Origin: Methanomassiliicoccales archaeon LGM-DZ1
GTDB lineage: Archaea; Thermoplasmatota; Thermoplasmata; Methanomassiliicoccales; Methanomethylophilaceae
Assembly (NCBI GenBank): GCA_030168595.1
Contig: CP115556.1
Location: 1,488,001-1,552,000 of the forward strand
Direction of reading: 5' to 3'
DNA length: 64,000 bases
The stretch's first letter is position 1, and every line of letters starts with the position of its first letter. The notes under the pieces were generated by a model. The model had not been told where the DNA came from, made no database searches, and saw only the letters and a program-made list of their open reading frames with translations. Below, piece after piece: positions 52,206 to 62,561 of the stretch. Both the position numbers and the translations under genes were made by a program.

Positions 52206-53510
52206 ATGGAACTGCTTCCGATCCTTCTGATGCTGGTAGTGCTCTTCTTCTTGGCACGCATCGGAAACCGTGTCGTTGAGCACTTCGGCATCCCCGGCCT
52301 TATCGGGGAGATAATCGTCGGCATAATCATCGCCAACCTGACATTCGGGGACTGGTCGCTGCTCGAGGACGGCCTGGAACTGATCATGCCGGAGCCCGGG
52401 GAGGACTCCACGAACACCAATTATTCCGTGCTCTATGCTCTGAGCGAGCTCGGCGTCATCTTCCTGCTGTTCTCGGTAGGCCTGGAGACCAAGGTCAACG
52501 ACCTGCTGAAAGTGGGCAAGAGCGCCATGTACGTCGCGGTGCTGGGTGTCATCGTCCCGTTCATCCTCGGATACGCCTACATCGAGCTCAACGACGGGAA
52601 CTTCCACCATGCGATGTTCCTCGCCGCCGCCATGGTCGCCACCTCCGTGGGCATCACCGCCCGCGTCATCAAGGAGATGGGGATGATGAACAAGCTCGAA
52701 TCGAGGATCATCATCGGCGCCGCCGTCATCGATGATGTTCTCGGCATGATCGTCCTCGCGATCGTCAAAGGGGTCGCAGGGACCGACGGGGGCATATCCG
52801 TCGGAGCAGTGGCCGAGGTCATAATCGTGGCCGCGGTGTTCGTCCTCGTGGCCATCGCCTTCGCCAAGTACGCCATGCCGAAGATAGTGGACAAGGCGGC
52901 CGGCTACGCGAGGAGGAAGGAGAAGACCCAGGGAGTCGATGTGTTCGCCATCGCCATCCTCGTCTGCCTGTTCATGGCCTGGCTGGCGGAGTCCATCGGC
53001 CTGGCGGCCATCATCGGGTCCTTCCTCGCCGGCATGCTGTTCGCCGATTACGCCGAGAAATGGAACCTCAGCCACAAGGTGGACGTGCTGACCACCTTCA
53101 TGATCTCGTTCTTCTTCCTCCACGTCGGGATGCAGGTCAACATCAGCGACTTGAAGGACACCGAGGTCATCATCGAGGCGGTGGTGGTCATAATACTCGC
53201 GGTGATCGGCAAGTACGTCGGCTGCGGGCTCGGCGCCAAGGCCGCGGACAGGAGCCTGTCCAAGAGCTCTGTCAACATCGTCGGCGTGGGCATGATCCCC
53301 AGGGGAGAGGTGGGCATAATCGTCGCCTCCATCGGCCTGAACACCATCGTGGACGGCGCGCCTGCGCTTTCCAACTCCCTGTACACGGTCATCGTGCTGA
53401 TGGCGGTCGCCACCACCATAATCGCGCCTCCGATCCTCTCGAAGCTGTACGCGAAGAAGTACCCGCCCGAGGCCATGGAGCTGGAGACGGACAACAACTG
53501 CCCCATCTGA
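52206..53510 (+). CDS. CPA2-type cation/proton antiporter
   Basis: 434 residues, 12 or so membrane helices. Features of the Kef/NapA family: FGIPGLIGEIIVGIIIANL in helix 2, LFSVGLETK, AATSVGIT-like MVATSVGITARVI, the AAVIDDVLGMIVL segment with the two adjacent Asp of electrogenic exchangers, and a C-terminal MIPRGEVGIIVASIGL. No regulatory TrkA domain. It exchanges Na+ or K+ for H+. A strong terminator follows. Confidence 0.92.
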   Translation: MELLPILLMLVVLFFLARIGNRVVEHFGIPGLIGEIIVGIIIANLTFGDWSLLEDGLELIMPEPGEDSTNTNYSVLYALSELGVIFLLFSVGLETKVNDLLKVGKSAMYVAVLGVIVPFILGYAYIELNDGNFHHAMFLAAAMVATSVGITARVIKEMGMMNKLESRIIIGAAVIDDVLGMIVLAIVKGVAGTDGGISVGAVAEVIIVAAVFVLVAIAFAKYAMPKIVDKAAGYARRKEKTQGVDVFAIAILVCLFMAWLAESIGLAAIIGSFLAGMLFADYAEKWNLSHKVDVLTTFMISFFFLHVGMQVNISDLKDTEVIIEAVVVIILAVIGKYVGCGLGAKAADRSLSKSSVNIVGVGMIPRGEVGIIVASIGLNTIVDGAPALSNSLYTVIVLMAVATTIIAPPILSKLYAKKYPPEAMELETDNNCPI

Positions 53511-53520
53511 TGAAGGGGCG

Positions 53521-53560
53521 CCGGGCCTAACGGCCCGGAACATTTTTTATTTTCTTTTTC
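53521..53560 (+). terminator. Terminator behind the antiporter gene
   Basis: Stem CCGGGCC/GGCCCGG with a TAAC loop (53521-53538), followed by a T-rich run (ATTTTTTATTTTCTTTTT, 53542-53559). Confidence 0.75.
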
Positions 53561-53686
53561 AGCCGCAAGGAATAGGTTCCGGCGGAACAGACCCAGCAAG
53601 ATAACAGGCCGATGATAATTATTGCAGCGGATGCTTCGCGCATCCGCCGGTTCTTTAAGAAAATAGGGGCGATGCCCCAGTCCCGC

Positions 53687-53857
53687 TCAGTTCACAGGGA
53701 TGAACACAGGCAGGACGATGATGAGGATGGTGAAGGCTATCGCGAGGGCGACGACCGTCCTGGGGCCTACCTTGATTCCTTTCTGATCTTCGGAGTCGAA
53801 GTACCTCATCAGCCCTGCGGACGATGAGAAGGATTGGCCCTTGTCTTCTTTTGCCAT
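53687..53857 (-). CDS. secG: Preprotein translocase subunit Sec61 beta (SecG)
   Basis: 56 residues, below the usual ORF cut-off. It reads MAKEDKGQSFSSSAGLMRYF, then a DSEDQKGIKVGPRTVVA segment and one membrane helix. The SSAGLxRYF and IKVGP-x-x-V motifs identify archaeal Sec61 beta, the small tail-anchored subunit of the protein-conducting channel. A minus-strand TATA box ATATATTAAATAC lies at about 53880-53892. The interval between its stop and the antiporter terminator holds no gene. Confidence 0.93.
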   Translation of the reverse strand: MAKEDKGQSFSSSAGLMRYFDSEDQKGIKVGPRTVVALAIAFTILIIVLPVFIPVN

Positions 53858-53981
53858 TGCGCTTTCGTATCATAGGACCGTATTTAATATATTCCCTTAT
53901 AGGCGCGGAAACGGATCCTCCCGGACGCCCGGATTTGGGCAAATAATTTTTATAAGATACACCTAGACGCGCACGATCGCA

Positions 53982-55532
53982 ATGCACTGGGCAGACGTAA
54001 TCGCCAAGGACATCGCCGAGAAGGCGGAGCATCCCCTCATCGCCACCGGCATCAGTCCCACCGGCATCATTCATGTAGGCAGCCTCAGGGAGGCAATCAC
54101 CGGAGAATCCATCAGGAGCGCCGTCGAGGGGCTCGGGAAGGACGTCAGGCTCATCTACCTCATCGATTCCTTCGATCCTCTCAGGAAGAGGTACGATTTC
54201 CTTCCGGCGGAGTACGAGAAATACGTCGGGATGCCCATCTGCAGGATACCCTGCCCCTGCGGGAAGCACAAGAACTACGCCCACCACTTCGTGCAGCCTT
54301 TCCTCGATGCAGTCAACGACCTCGGGGTCCACTGCGAGATCATCTGGACCTCCGACCTCTACAGGGAGGGCAAGTTCGACAAGGCCATCGACCTGACGTT
54401 CAAGAAGAGGCAGCAGATCATCCAGATCCTGCACGAGGTCTCCGGCAAGCCCGCCGACCCCAACTACGCCCCGTACAACCCCATCTGCTCGAAGTGCGGC
54501 AGGTACACCAAGCCCATCTTCGACACGTACGAGTACCCGTACGTCGAGTACCAGTGCAGCTGCGGGTTCCACGGCAAGGCTGACATCCGCACGGACGACG
54601 GCAAGCTGACGTGGAGATGCGAGTGGCCGGCCAAGTGGATGATCTTCGGCACCTCCGCCGAGCCCTTCGGGAAGGACCACGCCGCCGCTGGAGGGTCCTA
54701 CGACACCGGGAAGAGGATCGTCAAGGAGATCTTCGGATGCGAGCCCCCGTACCCCGTGCCCTATGAGTTCGTCCAGCTCAAGGGCGTCGGGCAGATGCAC
54801 AAGTCCACCGGCTCGTCCGTCACTGGCCTCGACGCCATCAAGATGACCCCTCCCGAGGTCCTCAACTACCTGTTCCTCAGGGTCCTGCCGTCCAGGGCCA
54901 TCGATTACGACTCCGGCCTGGGCCTCCTCGACATGGCCGACGAGTACGACCGCATGGAGGTCGCCTACTTCACCAAGCAATACTCCGAGGCGGAGGAGAA
55001 CGCCGTCCGCGCCTACGAGATCGCTCAGCACAACCACGTTCCCAAGAGGCAGCCCGTCGAGGTGTCCATGAAGCACCTGTGCAACGTCGTCCAGATGGCC
55101 CCCGGCGACTTCGAGAAGCAGCTCGAGATCGTGAAGAGGACCGTCGACCTCTCCGATGCCTCTGCCGACGACATCGCAAGGCTGAAGGTCAGGTGCCAGT
55201 GCCTCGAGTTCTGGCTGATGGCCTTCGCTCCCGACGTGGTCAAGTTCTCGATCCAGAAGACCATCCCCGCAGGCACCAAGCTCATGATGAACGACAAGGG
55301 ATTCCTGCAGTCCCTGGTGGCGAGGATGAACGACTGCAACTGGGATTCTGACACCATCGTCAACATCATATCCGAGTGCGGGAAGGCCTCGCCCATCGGC
55401 ATGAAGAACGCTTACAAGGTCATCTACAACCTCATCATCGGCAAGGACAGGGGGCCGAGGCTCGGTCCCTTCCTGGCCTCGATGGACAAGCAGTTCGTCA
55501 TAAATAGGTTCAATCAGGCCGCTTACAACTGA
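53982..55532 (+). CDS. lysS: Class I lysyl-tRNA synthetase
   Basis: 516 residues. The HIGH-like motif is SPTGIIHVGS at 25-34 and the KMSKS-like motif is QMHKSTGSS near 271-279. Zinc-binding cysteines are seen in CPCGKHKNYAHHF and CSKCGRY...QCSCGFHG. Class I LysRS is the archaeal type, unrelated to the bacterial class II enzyme. A TATA box TTTTATAAGATA lies at about 53948-53959. A terminator hairpin with eight T follows the stop. Confidence 0.95.
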   Translation: MHWADVIAKDIAEKAEHPLIATGISPTGIIHVGSLREAITGESIRSAVEGLGKDVRLIYLIDSFDPLRKRYDFLPAEYEKYVGMPICRIPCPCGKHKNYAHHFVQPFLDAVNDLGVHCEIIWTSDLYREGKFDKAIDLTFKKRQQIIQILHEVSGKPADPNYAPYNPICSKCGRYTKPIFDTYEYPYVEYQCSCGFHGKADIRTDDGKLTWRCEWPAKWMIFGTSAEPFGKDHAAAGGSYDTGKRIVKEIFGCEPPYPVPYEFVQLKGVGQMHKSTGSSVTGLDAIKMTPPEVLNYLFLRVLPSRAIDYDSGLGLLDMADEYDRMEVAYFTKQYSEAEENAVRAYEIAQHNHVPKRQPVEVSMKHLCNVVQMAPGDFEKQLEIVKRTVDLSDASADDIARLKVRCQCLEFWLMAFAPDVVKFSIQKTIPAGTKLMMNDKGFLQSLVARMNDCNWDSDTIVNIISECGKASPIGMKNAYKVIYNLIIGKDRGPRLGPFLASMDKQFVINRFNQAAYN

Positions 55533-55539
55533 GCGGCCC

Positions 55540-55568
55540 CGGGGGACCGGGTCCCCCGATTTTTTTTC
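55540..55568 (+). terminator. Terminator behind lysS
   Basis: Stem CGGGGGAC/GTCCCCCG with a CGG loop (55540-55558) and a T-run at 55560-55568. Confidence 0.85.
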
Positions 55569-55695
55569 CATTTCATCCGAAGCATGCGCGGACGTGGATC
55601 GCCCGCGGGTGTCCGAAATAAGGCCTGTATGTCTGTCAGGCGGTCATGCCGGGACATGACGGCCGTCCGATATCAGCGGACGGCCGCATCCACCG

Positions 55696-56784
55696 TCACA
55701 GCAGACCGAGGGCGCTCAGCTTCTCGGGGAGGTACGTATCGGTTACGTAATCCAGCCCGTACTTCGCCAGCGCCTGCTGCTCAGCTTTCTTCCCCATGTC
55801 GAGCATGGCGTGGATCTCGCTGTCCCAGAACTCGTCGTTGAACCTCGGGTCGGAGAGCTCCGCATGGAGGGCCCCGATATCCTTGTCGTTCAGCTTGTCG
55901 GTCGGGAGGTCGTAGTTTAGGATGTCTGACGCGGTGATGCCGATGAACTGGGCGGTGGGAGTGGCCAGGTAATCGGAGATGTGCGCGGTCTTGATGGCCC
56001 CGTAGGCGACGGAGGCGAAGATCCTGAACGACCACGGGTCGCCGTCGGTGAAGACCACGACCGGGAGGCCGTTCTCCTCGTTCAGTCTCTTTATGAGCCT
56101 CCTGGTGGACCTGGCGGGCTGTCCGGAGAGGTGGACGAGGCAGCAGTTCGCCCTCTCGGGGAAACCGTTCTCGATCAGCCTGGCGTACATACCTCCTGTC
56201 TCCAGGGCCATCACGAACTTGACGTCCTGGCTCTTGATCTGGAAGGTCTCGTTCTCGACGCTGTAGGGCACGGCGAAGCCCTGCTCGGACACATCGTCCA
56301 TGCAGTTGATGTCCTTCATGCCCTTCTTCGTCATGGTGCGGAAGGTGACGTTCCCGTAGACGTGCGCGCCGGACTCCTCGGGCCTGAGCTTGAAGTCCTC
56401 CCTCATGCAGTGGGTCATGGTCTCCAGGTCCTCGGCCAGGAGGTTGCCTTCGTCCTGTGTGTGGAACTTGGCCGCGTACCAGCCCTCGGAGATGTAGTAC
56501 ATCTCCCTTAGGGTGGAGGACTTGTTCTCCCTGATCATCTCGTTGATGAAGTCGGTGGTGTAGGCCGTCCTCAGCATGGTCGTGGCGCCCTGGGTCGTCT
56601 TCGCGGTCCTGACGGTCTTCATGCTGCCGTACTTCCAGACCTGGGTCATGGGGTCGAACTCGATGTTCCTCTTCGACCTCAGCGGGAGGGTCATCGTGGG
56701 GATGTCCCCTCTGTCCAGGGCATCGTACACACCGGTGGCGACCCCCGTGAGCTTCTCCATCGCGTCCTTCTGCCTGTCGTTCAT
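55696..56784 (-). CDS. top6A: DNA topoisomerase VI subunit A
   Basis: 362 residues from ATG 56784, which overlaps the top6B stop (ATGA). The catalytic tyrosine region is [13 protein letters not shown] (REMYY at 93-97) in the winged-helix domain. The Toprim domain is seen as [16 protein letters not shown] and [15 protein letters not shown]. It cleaves DNA in the A2B2 type IIB topoisomerase that relaxes and decatenates archaeal chromosomes. The longer open frame upstream is a shadow in top6B. Confidence 0.95.
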   Translation of the reverse strand: MNDRQKDAMEKLTGVATGVYDALDRGDIPTMTLPLRSKRNIEFDPMTQVWKYGSMKTVRTAKTTQGATTMLRTAYTTDFINEMIRENKSSTLREMYYISEGWYAAKFHTQDEGNLLAEDLETMTHCMREDFKLRPEESGAHVYGNVTFRTMTKKGMKDINCMDDVSEQGFAVPYSVENETFQIKSQDVKFVMALETGGMYARLIENGFPERANCCLVHLSGQPARSTRRLIKRLNEENGLPVVVFTDGDPWSFRIFASVAYGAIKTAHISDYLATPTAQFIGITASDILNYDLPTDKLNDKDIGALHAELSDPRFNDEFWDSEIHAMLDMGKKAEQQALAKYGLDYVTDTYLPEKLSALGLL

Positions 56785-58829
56785 TCGTCTCCCTCCTCTT
56801 TCTCGAATTCCTCTTCTTCCAGTTCCTCCTCCTTCTCGGACTCTTCGTCGGAGTCGTCCGCCGGGACGTCCTCCTCCGACTCGGTTATCTCCATGCCCTT
56901 GATGCCCCAGTCCCCGGGCAGGGCCTCGGCGCCCATGACTATGACAGGATTGATCCCGGAGACGTAGATGTCGTCCGGGTCGAAGGTGTCGGCCATCTCC
57001 CCGGTGAGCTCGAAGGAGATCTGCACGGACTTGGAGGATTCCAGGTCCCTCACCACCCACTGCGTCTTCCCTTCCTCGTTCGAGGAGTCGTAGAACGGCG
57101 ATCCGGTCACGCGCTCGTTGACGCAGTCGGCTGGGAGCGCGGCATGGAGCATGAAGGTGTGGGGGCGGACCGTGTAGTTGTAGATGGTGTAGCTGATCGC
57201 GTACCCCTTCTCGGTTTTCTCCTTCTTCGGCTCTATCCATACCACGTTCATGATCTTCGTGATGGTGCGGCTGAGGTCAGGCACCGGCCTGCCGAGCTGG
57301 GCGGAGATCTTGTTCGCCAGGTCCGGGAGGATTTTCTGGACGATGTCGAACTTCTCGTGGGTCTTGCTCTTGCGCTCCATCTTGTTCAGGTGCGACTTGA
57401 GGTTCCTGGCGACCAGCCTGAGGGCGTTGATGATCTCGTCGTAGATCTCCGGGATGGAGGCGATGGCCTCCTTCCCTTCGGAGGTGAACGGGACCTTGGT
57501 GGATGCGACGTGCACGAGGATGATGGCGGGGCCGAACGGCATGCCCTTCCCGCCTCTCTGCTCCAGGCCGTACCTGCGCCAGTCGAAGTCCTGGACGGCC
57601 TTGGTTATGACGTCCGCGCCCTGCTGGTAGAGCAGGGGGACGCGGTTGGCGAACCTCATGATGGTCACCTGCCCGTCCGAGGGGATCTCGCCTCCGTAGA
57701 CGATGCCTGCTTCGACGGTGAACGGGTTCCCGGACACCGCATGGGCGGGGCGGGTGACCGGGGTCGCGTAGTATTCGGGGCGCAGTCCGTCGAGGATGTG
57801 CATGAGCCCCTTCTTGATCAGTATGTCCCCTATGGGCGAGAGGCAGTCGGCGGGCGGCTCCATGATCTTCGTGTCCGCGATGGCCGAGATGAGCTTCATG
57901 CTGCCCTCGCGGCCGAGGTCCGCCGGTTTCGATGCGGGGTCGACGCCTGCTTTCTTGCAGATGTCGTTGGCGATGCGGGCGGTCATCCTGCAGAAGTCGT
58001 TCTTCAGGAAGTCCCTGACCGTGGGCTGCTCCGAAAGGGAGGAATAGGTCATCATGTCGCCTATCTCCATGCCTTTAGGATGGGGCTTGATCTCGACGGC
58101 CTTCGGCGGCATGATGTCCGTCGCCCTCTCGAAGGTGTAGACCTTGCCGTCGGGGTCGTGGAACTCGATCCTGGCATGGGGGTTGACGATGGCAGTCTCC
58201 TTCAGATACTCGAAGATGGACTGCTTCCCGGTGATGTAGCGTCCTTTGGTGGTGTACTCTATGAGCGTCCCGTGGGCCTTGTCGACCCAGGGGAACGGGC
58301 GGTCGTTGGTAACGATCGGGCGGTTGGTCTTCGTATCGACGGCGATGTCCATCTCCCAGGCTACCTCATCCTCGCCCTCGATCCTCGAAGCGATGTGGGC
58401 GGGCCTCCCCGTCGACACGTTGGCGTACATGACGGTGGCGGAGATCCCGATACCCTGCTGCCCCCTGGACTGCCTCATGGCGTGGAAGCGGGAGCCGTAG
58501 AGCAGGCGCCCGAAGACGTTCGGCATGGCGCGGTGCACGATGCCGGGCCCGTTGTCCTCGATCGAGACATGGAAATCCTCGTCGCCGACCTTCGATATCT
58601 TGACAATCACGTCAGGGAGGATCTCGGCCTCCTCGCAGGCATCCAACGAATTGTCGACCGCCTCCTTCACTCCCATCAGGAGCGATTTGGCGCGCGAGTC
58701 GAATCCGAGGATTTGCTTGTTCTTCTCGAAAAATTCGGTGACGGAGATCTCATGCTGTTTGTCGGCGAGCTCCTCCGCGGTAGCCCTCCGAGTCCTGGAC
58801 GCCTTTGCCGTCCCGGTATCGTTTCCCAT
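56781..58829 (-). CDS. top6B: DNA topoisomerase VI subunit B
   Basis: 682 residues from ATG 58829, behind GGAGGTCCG. The open frame to 59012 has no support. The Bergerat ATP-binding fold shows [10 protein letters not shown] (E56, N60), EDNGPGI and RGQQGIGIS; the transducer domain follows, and the last 60 residues are strongly acidic ([17 protein letters not shown]). Four-base overlap with top6A. The 300-base interval between it and the membrane protein gene at 59140 contains only promoter-like AT-rich sequence. Confidence 0.95.
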   Translation of the reverse strand: MGNDTGTAKASRTRRATAEELADKQHEISVTEFFEKNKQILGFDSRAKSLLMGVKEAVDNSLDACEEAEILPDVIVKISKVGDEDFHVSIEDNGPGIVHRAMPNVFGRLLYGSRFHAMRQSRGQQGIGISATVMYANVSTGRPAHIASRIEGEDEVAWEMDIAVDTKTNRPIVTNDRPFPWVDKAHGTLIEYTTKGRYITGKQSIFEYLKETAIVNPHARIEFHDPDGKVYTFERATDIMPPKAVEIKPHPKGMEIGDMMTYSSLSEQPTVRDFLKNDFCRMTARIANDICKKAGVDPASKPADLGREGSMKLISAIADTKIMEPPADCLSPIGDILIKKGLMHILDGLRPEYYATPVTRPAHAVSGNPFTVEAGIVYGGEIPSDGQVTIMRFANRVPLLYQQGADVITKAVQDFDWRRYGLEQRGGKGMPFGPAIILVHVASTKVPFTSEGKEAIASIPEIYDEIINALRLVARNLKSHLNKMERKSKTHEKFDIVQKILPDLANKISAQLGRPVPDLSRTITKIMNVVWIEPKKEKTEKGYAISYTIYNYTVRPHTFMLHAALPADCVNERVTGSPFYDSSNEEGKTQWVVRDLESSKSVQISFELTGEMADTFDPDDIYVSGINPVIVMGAEALPGDWGIKGMEITESEEDVPADDSDEESEKEEELEEEEFEKEEGDE

Positions 58830-59139
58830 CGGACCTCCAATGGGATTGAAGTTTATTATCGTTGCCCAGGATATCAGCGGTATATCATCTGGCACATTGT
58901 TTCGGCATGGCATATGCCAGCATACGGTGGAGTCTGCCTGCGGCCGATACGGGGCAGAGAAGAGAGGGCATGCAGGAACCCTGCGGCGATAGCCAGAAGT
59001 GCAATTGAACATGCCACAATCAGACGCTGTTTTCAGGGAATCAAATTGTACGAATATAATACCCAGAGAATTGGCGCTTCTACATTTTCGGAATCAGTAA
59101 GACCAACAATATTCATATAGGAAAAGCAATTCCGTACTC

Positions 59140-59796
59140 ATGTCATTCCTTGACGACACTAAAACCGTAGGAACGGCAATATGGGCTATCGGTATCCTCG
59201 AGATCATCGCAGCCATCATCCTCTTCGTCGGAGCATTCGTCGATGACGACATGAACGACGAGGTTGTTGGCTGGGTTATCCTCGGAGTCGGAGAGCTCAT
59301 CTGCGCCATTATCTACTTCGCATTCGGACAGCAGATTCGCGGTGGAAAGCAGGTCCACAACAAGATCATCGACAAGCTCGAAGTCACCTCCGGCGAGGAC
59401 ACCTCCTCCAAATTCGGAGTCCTGACCCAGCTCGTCCACGTTGTCGGATACACCACCGTTGTTATCGGTATCTTCTACATCATCGGGTCCTTCGGATTCG
59501 ACGACATCGGAGGAAGCATCGTTACCGGAATCATCGATCTGATCATCGGTATCATCATCCTCTGGGTCTACAAGAAGATCACCGACGGCAACGTCACCAC
59601 CTTCGACAAGGTCATGTGGGTCGTCCTCATCGTCGTCTTCATCATCTGCATCATCTCGGCTCTGCTGAGCATGTTCGGCGGCGACGGCGTCGGGCTCATC
59701 ATCTCCCTGATCGTCGGTATCCTCAACTTCATCGTCTACATCTGCATGCTCGTTTGGATGTTCGACGCTGACGTTAAGGCCAAGTTCGGAATGTGA
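59140..59796 (+). CDS. Polytopic membrane protein of unknown function
   Basis: 218 residues, five or six hydrophobic helices rich in Ile, Val and Gly (AIGILEIIAAIILFVGAFV, TTVVIGIFYIIGSFGF and so on) in an arrangement suggesting an internal duplication. TATA-like TTCATATAGG lies near 59109-59118. Codon use (CTC, ATC, GGA) looks like that of a highly expressed gene. A terminator follows. No family is recognised. Confidence 0.65.
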   Translation: MSFLDDTKTVGTAIWAIGILEIIAAIILFVGAFVDDDMNDEVVGWVILGVGELICAIIYFAFGQQIRGGKQVHNKIIDKLEVTSGEDTSSKFGVLTQLVHVVGYTTVVIGIFYIIGSFGFDDIGGSIVTGIIDLIIGIIILWVYKKITDGNVTTFDKVMWVVLIVVFIICIISALLSMFGGDGVGLIISLIVGILNFIVYICMLVWMFDADVKAKFGM

Positions 59797-59815
59797 AACC
59801 GATTTAAACTGAAAA

Positions 59816-59856
59816 TGGGCGCCCTCGGGCGCCCAACCTTCTTTTTCTTCTTCTCT
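59816..59856 (+). terminator. Terminator behind the membrane protein gene
   Basis: Stem TGGGCGCC/GGCGCCCA with a CTCG loop (59816-59835), then a T/C-rich run. Confidence 0.8.
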
Positions 59857-60350
59857 ATAATTCTGTGATGCCGGGTATACTCCGGAAGCAAGTCTGCGCC
59901 GATCGGCCCCCCTAATAGGAATCCCATCTGCAGTGCTGTGCTTCACCGACGTCTTCTGTGCCTTTATCCACGGCTGTTCCTCCTATCCGCGCTTGCAGTG
60001 CCTTCAGAGGGCTGTTAGATCGGGTGACAGTCAGGGCTCTCCGACACCCTGAGCATACAGTATATTTCCATTGCATCCGCATTCCGCATTCTTCTGTATG
60101 GCCGGCTGTGCACCCTTGCAGGACCAGCATACGGCCGTGTGCCGGCAATCGTTTCAAATCTGCGCATGGTGCGGGTGTTTGCGGTCGACGGGGCAGGCAC
60201 ATTCAACGGTGTCTGCCATCTGTGATGCGTGCATCGTAATGAGGCTGAGGGGCTGGGGCCCTGTTCATCAGATCTCAGCATAGAACAATGAAAACCGCCC
60301 CTGTTCGGGGCCAAAGGGTTTCGGGGGGGAGCTCCCCCCGTTTTGCAGCT
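59857..60350. other. Intergenic stretch, no gene recognised
   Basis: About 490 bases between two convergent membrane protein genes. Open frames on both strands are short, overlap each other and have no motif. I see no tRNA, rRNA or known RNA fold. A local hairpin GGGGGG-GAGCT-CCCCCC (60324-60341) next to the downstream gene may be a transcript end. Confidence 0.35.
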
Positions 60351-61586
60351 TCAGAGCTTCCTGCCGCACTTGGGGCAGACCTCTGCGCCGTCAGGCAGCT
60401 CGCATCCGCATCCGGGGCAGACGGCCCTCTCGGATACTTTCTCGATGCTGCCGTCGGACTTCACGATGTCCTGCTCCTCGCCGTCGAACTTGGCTCCGCA
60501 CTTGGGGCAGACCTTGGCATCGGAGGGGACCTCGGCGCCGCATTCGGAGCACTGGAAGAAGTCGGTCTTCTTCGGCTTCATGGATTCGGGGCGGTTGATG
60601 TAGGTCCCGCACTTCCTGCACTTGATCTCTCCCGGGAGGATCAGCGCGCCGCAGTTGTCGCACCTGCCGTATCCCTGGGGGTACAGCCTGCCTTCCTTCT
60701 CCATCTTGGACCTGGTCTTGTTGACCCTGTCCCTGATGAGCCAGACCATTCCGACTATGAGGAAGAACATGATCATGACGTACAGCATGGCATCGGCGCA
60801 TCCGACGAAGCTGGGGCCGTTCTTGTCCGCTCCGGTGTAGCCGGTGAGGCTCGCGGTGGACACAGAGCTGCTGTCGAAGGCCCAGTCCGATGCGCTGTCC
60901 CTGTAGGTGTAAACGGCAGTCCCGGAGGACTCATCCTTATCGAAGCAGGTTCCGACGATCAGGTCGAGCTCCCAGAGGGTGTCGGTGCTGAGGGTCTTCT
61001 CGTTGAGGGTGAAGACTGCGTGCCCGGTGGTGCCGGACTCGTTGGTGACGGTCACCGTATTGCTGCTCGCAGGCGCGGTCGCGCCGCTTTCGATGGTCTT
61101 GATGACATAGGCGTCGGCCGAGTCGGCCCGGGGATAGGTGAACAGGATCTGGTTGACGTGCGCAGTGTACAGGACGATGGAGTCGCCCTCGTATCCTTCG
61201 GTGTTGTAATCGAACTCGACGGTGTAGATGCCGTCATCGGTATAGGTGTACGTTACATTGGAGAATGCGCCGTGGTCGCTCGGGGTCTTGTCGCTGTTAG
61301 CGTCGATGAACTCGGGGGCCACAGATAGACCGCCTACGACGATCCCGACGACAGCGAACACAGCTCCGAAGGCCGCGATATCCCTGGTCTTGACCTTAGT
61401 CAGCCTGGGGAAGATGTAGAGGATGACGGCGGTCAGCAGCCATCCGATGACCGATCCTCCCAGTCCGATGCAGAGGATTATCAGGCCCAGCGCGAAGGCG
61501 ATGATCATCGCCACGAACTGTTTGGTGGTGATCGAGCGGAACACTGTTTTGTTCCAGTCGATGCTGCCTCCCTTTTTGTCTGCCAT
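60351..61586 (-). CDS. Membrane protein with three C-terminal zinc ribbons
   Basis: 411 residues. Three helices near the N-terminus (about 25-110), an extracellular beta-rich domain of some 150 residues, one further helix (AMLYVMIMFFLIVGMVWLI), then three zinc ribbons: CDNCG...CRKCG, CSECG...CPKCG, CPGCG...CPKCG. The ribbons face the cytoplasm. Function unknown; many such proteins are annotated only as zinc-ribbon domain proteins in Thermoplasmatota. Confidence 0.75.
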   Translation of the reverse strand: MADKKGGSIDWNKTVFRSITTKQFVAMIIAFALGLIILCIGLGGSVIGWLLTAVILYIFPRLTKVKTRDIAAFGAVFAVVGIVVGGLSVAPEFIDANSDKTPSDHGAFSNVTYTYTDDGIYTVEFDYNTEGYEGDSIVLYTAHVNQILFTYPRADSADAYVIKTIESGATAPASSNTVTVTNESGTTGHAVFTLNEKTLSTDTLWELDLIVGTCFDKDESSGTAVYTYRDSASDWAFDSSSVSTASLTGYTGADKNGPSFVGCADAMLYVMIMFFLIVGMVWLIRDRVNKTRSKMEKEGRLYPQGYGRCDNCGALILPGEIKCRKCGTYINRPESMKPKKTDFFQCSECGAEVPSDAKVCPKCGAKFDGEEQDIVKSDGSIEKVSERAVCPGCGCELPDGAEVCPKCGRKL

Positions 61587-61646
61587 GGTCGGGAGTTATC
61601 CCACCTGTTCATATAAAGATACCCGACAGGCTCTGGACGGGCGCTA

Positions 61647-62477
61647 TTACAGCTTCCGGGGCTGGCATTCGGGGCACCAATAGGCGCTCCTGCCGCAGAT
61701 GCGCGAGCGTATCAGAGGCGTTCCGCACACGGAGCACGGTTCCCCCTCCCGTCCGTAGACGTTCAGGTAATCGATGTCGTAATACTTCCTTCCCTTTCCC
61801 CCGAGGTAGTCCTCGGCGGTGACAGCGTTCTTGGCTATCGCGAACTCAACGGTCTCGCGTATGCAGTGCGCAACAGCATCCCAATCGCTCGGGCTCAGCG
61901 AAGAGCACGGGTCCAGGGGGCAGATCCCGGCGCGGAACAGGGTCTCGCCCGCCCAGATGTTGCCGAGGCCGGCCACTGCGGACTGGTCCATGATAGCGGC
62001 CTGCACAGGCGTGCTCCTGCCGGACAGCGTCATGCACAGGTATTCGCCGGTGAGAGATAGGTCGCCGGGCTCCGGGCCCATCGAGCCGATCCCGGAACAG
62101 TCATCCTTCTCCCCCTTTCCGAAGACCCAGACTGCTCCGAAGCGCCGCATGTCCGAGAAACGCATCTGCGAGCCGTCATCGAAGGAGGCCGTGATGTGCG
62201 TGTGCTTCTCTATAGGGAACTCTGCGGGGCAGACGTACAGTTGCCCCGTCATCCCGAAGCGGATGACCGCGGTAATTCCGCTGTCATGGCTTATGATCAG
62301 CGCTTTCCCGCGCCTGCCGATCCCCGTCACGGTGCTCCCCTCCAGCATCCGCATGCCCTCCGGCGTCGTGTTCTTCAGTATGCGGGTGCCGTCGGCCTTC
62401 ACTGAGACGATCCGGCGCCCGACGGCCAGAGGGGCGACGTTCCTCCTGACCGTTTCTATCTCGGGAAGTTCTGGCAT
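61647..62477 (-). CDS. Formamidopyrimidine-DNA glycosylase (Fpg/Nei family)
   Basis: 276 residues. The mature N-terminus PELPEIETV carries the catalytic Pro and Glu; K58 lies in the beta-hairpin GRRGKALII. The helix-two-turn-helix segment contains GLGNIWAGETLF. The C-terminal zinc finger is CSVCG...GRSAYWCPECQ with the DNA-contacting Arg. It excises oxidised purines by base excision repair. The family is mainly bacterial, so transfer into this archaeon is likely. Ends in TAA. Confidence 0.92.
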   Translation of the reverse strand: MPELPEIETVRRNVAPLAVGRRIVSVKADGTRILKNTTPEGMRMLEGSTVTGIGRRGKALIISHDSGITAVIRFGMTGQLYVCPAEFPIEKHTHITASFDDGSQMRFSDMRRFGAVWVFGKGEKDDCSGIGSMGPEPGDLSLTGEYLCMTLSGRSTPVQAAIMDQSAVAGLGNIWAGETLFRAGICPLDPCSSLSPSDWDAVAHCIRETVEFAIAKNAVTAEDYLGGKGRKYYDIDYLNVYGREGEPCSVCGTPLIRSRICGRSAYWCPECQPRKL

Positions 62478-62561
62478 ATTGATGCGTTATATGCTGAGGA
62501 CGGTTAAAAACGATAAGCCCTTAATATGCGATACCAATCAGCAGGGCAGGAGGCGTGACGG

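Noticed and set aside
53655-55571. 638-codon minus-strand open frame opposite lysS
   Set aside because: Shadow of the GC-rich lysS gene; it also overlaps the Sec61 beta gene.
59857-60350. Structured RNA or small zinc-finger gene
   Set aside because: Several Cys-rich short frames exist on both strands, but none has proper spacing of cysteine pairs or a ribosome-binding site, and no RNA family pattern was recognised.
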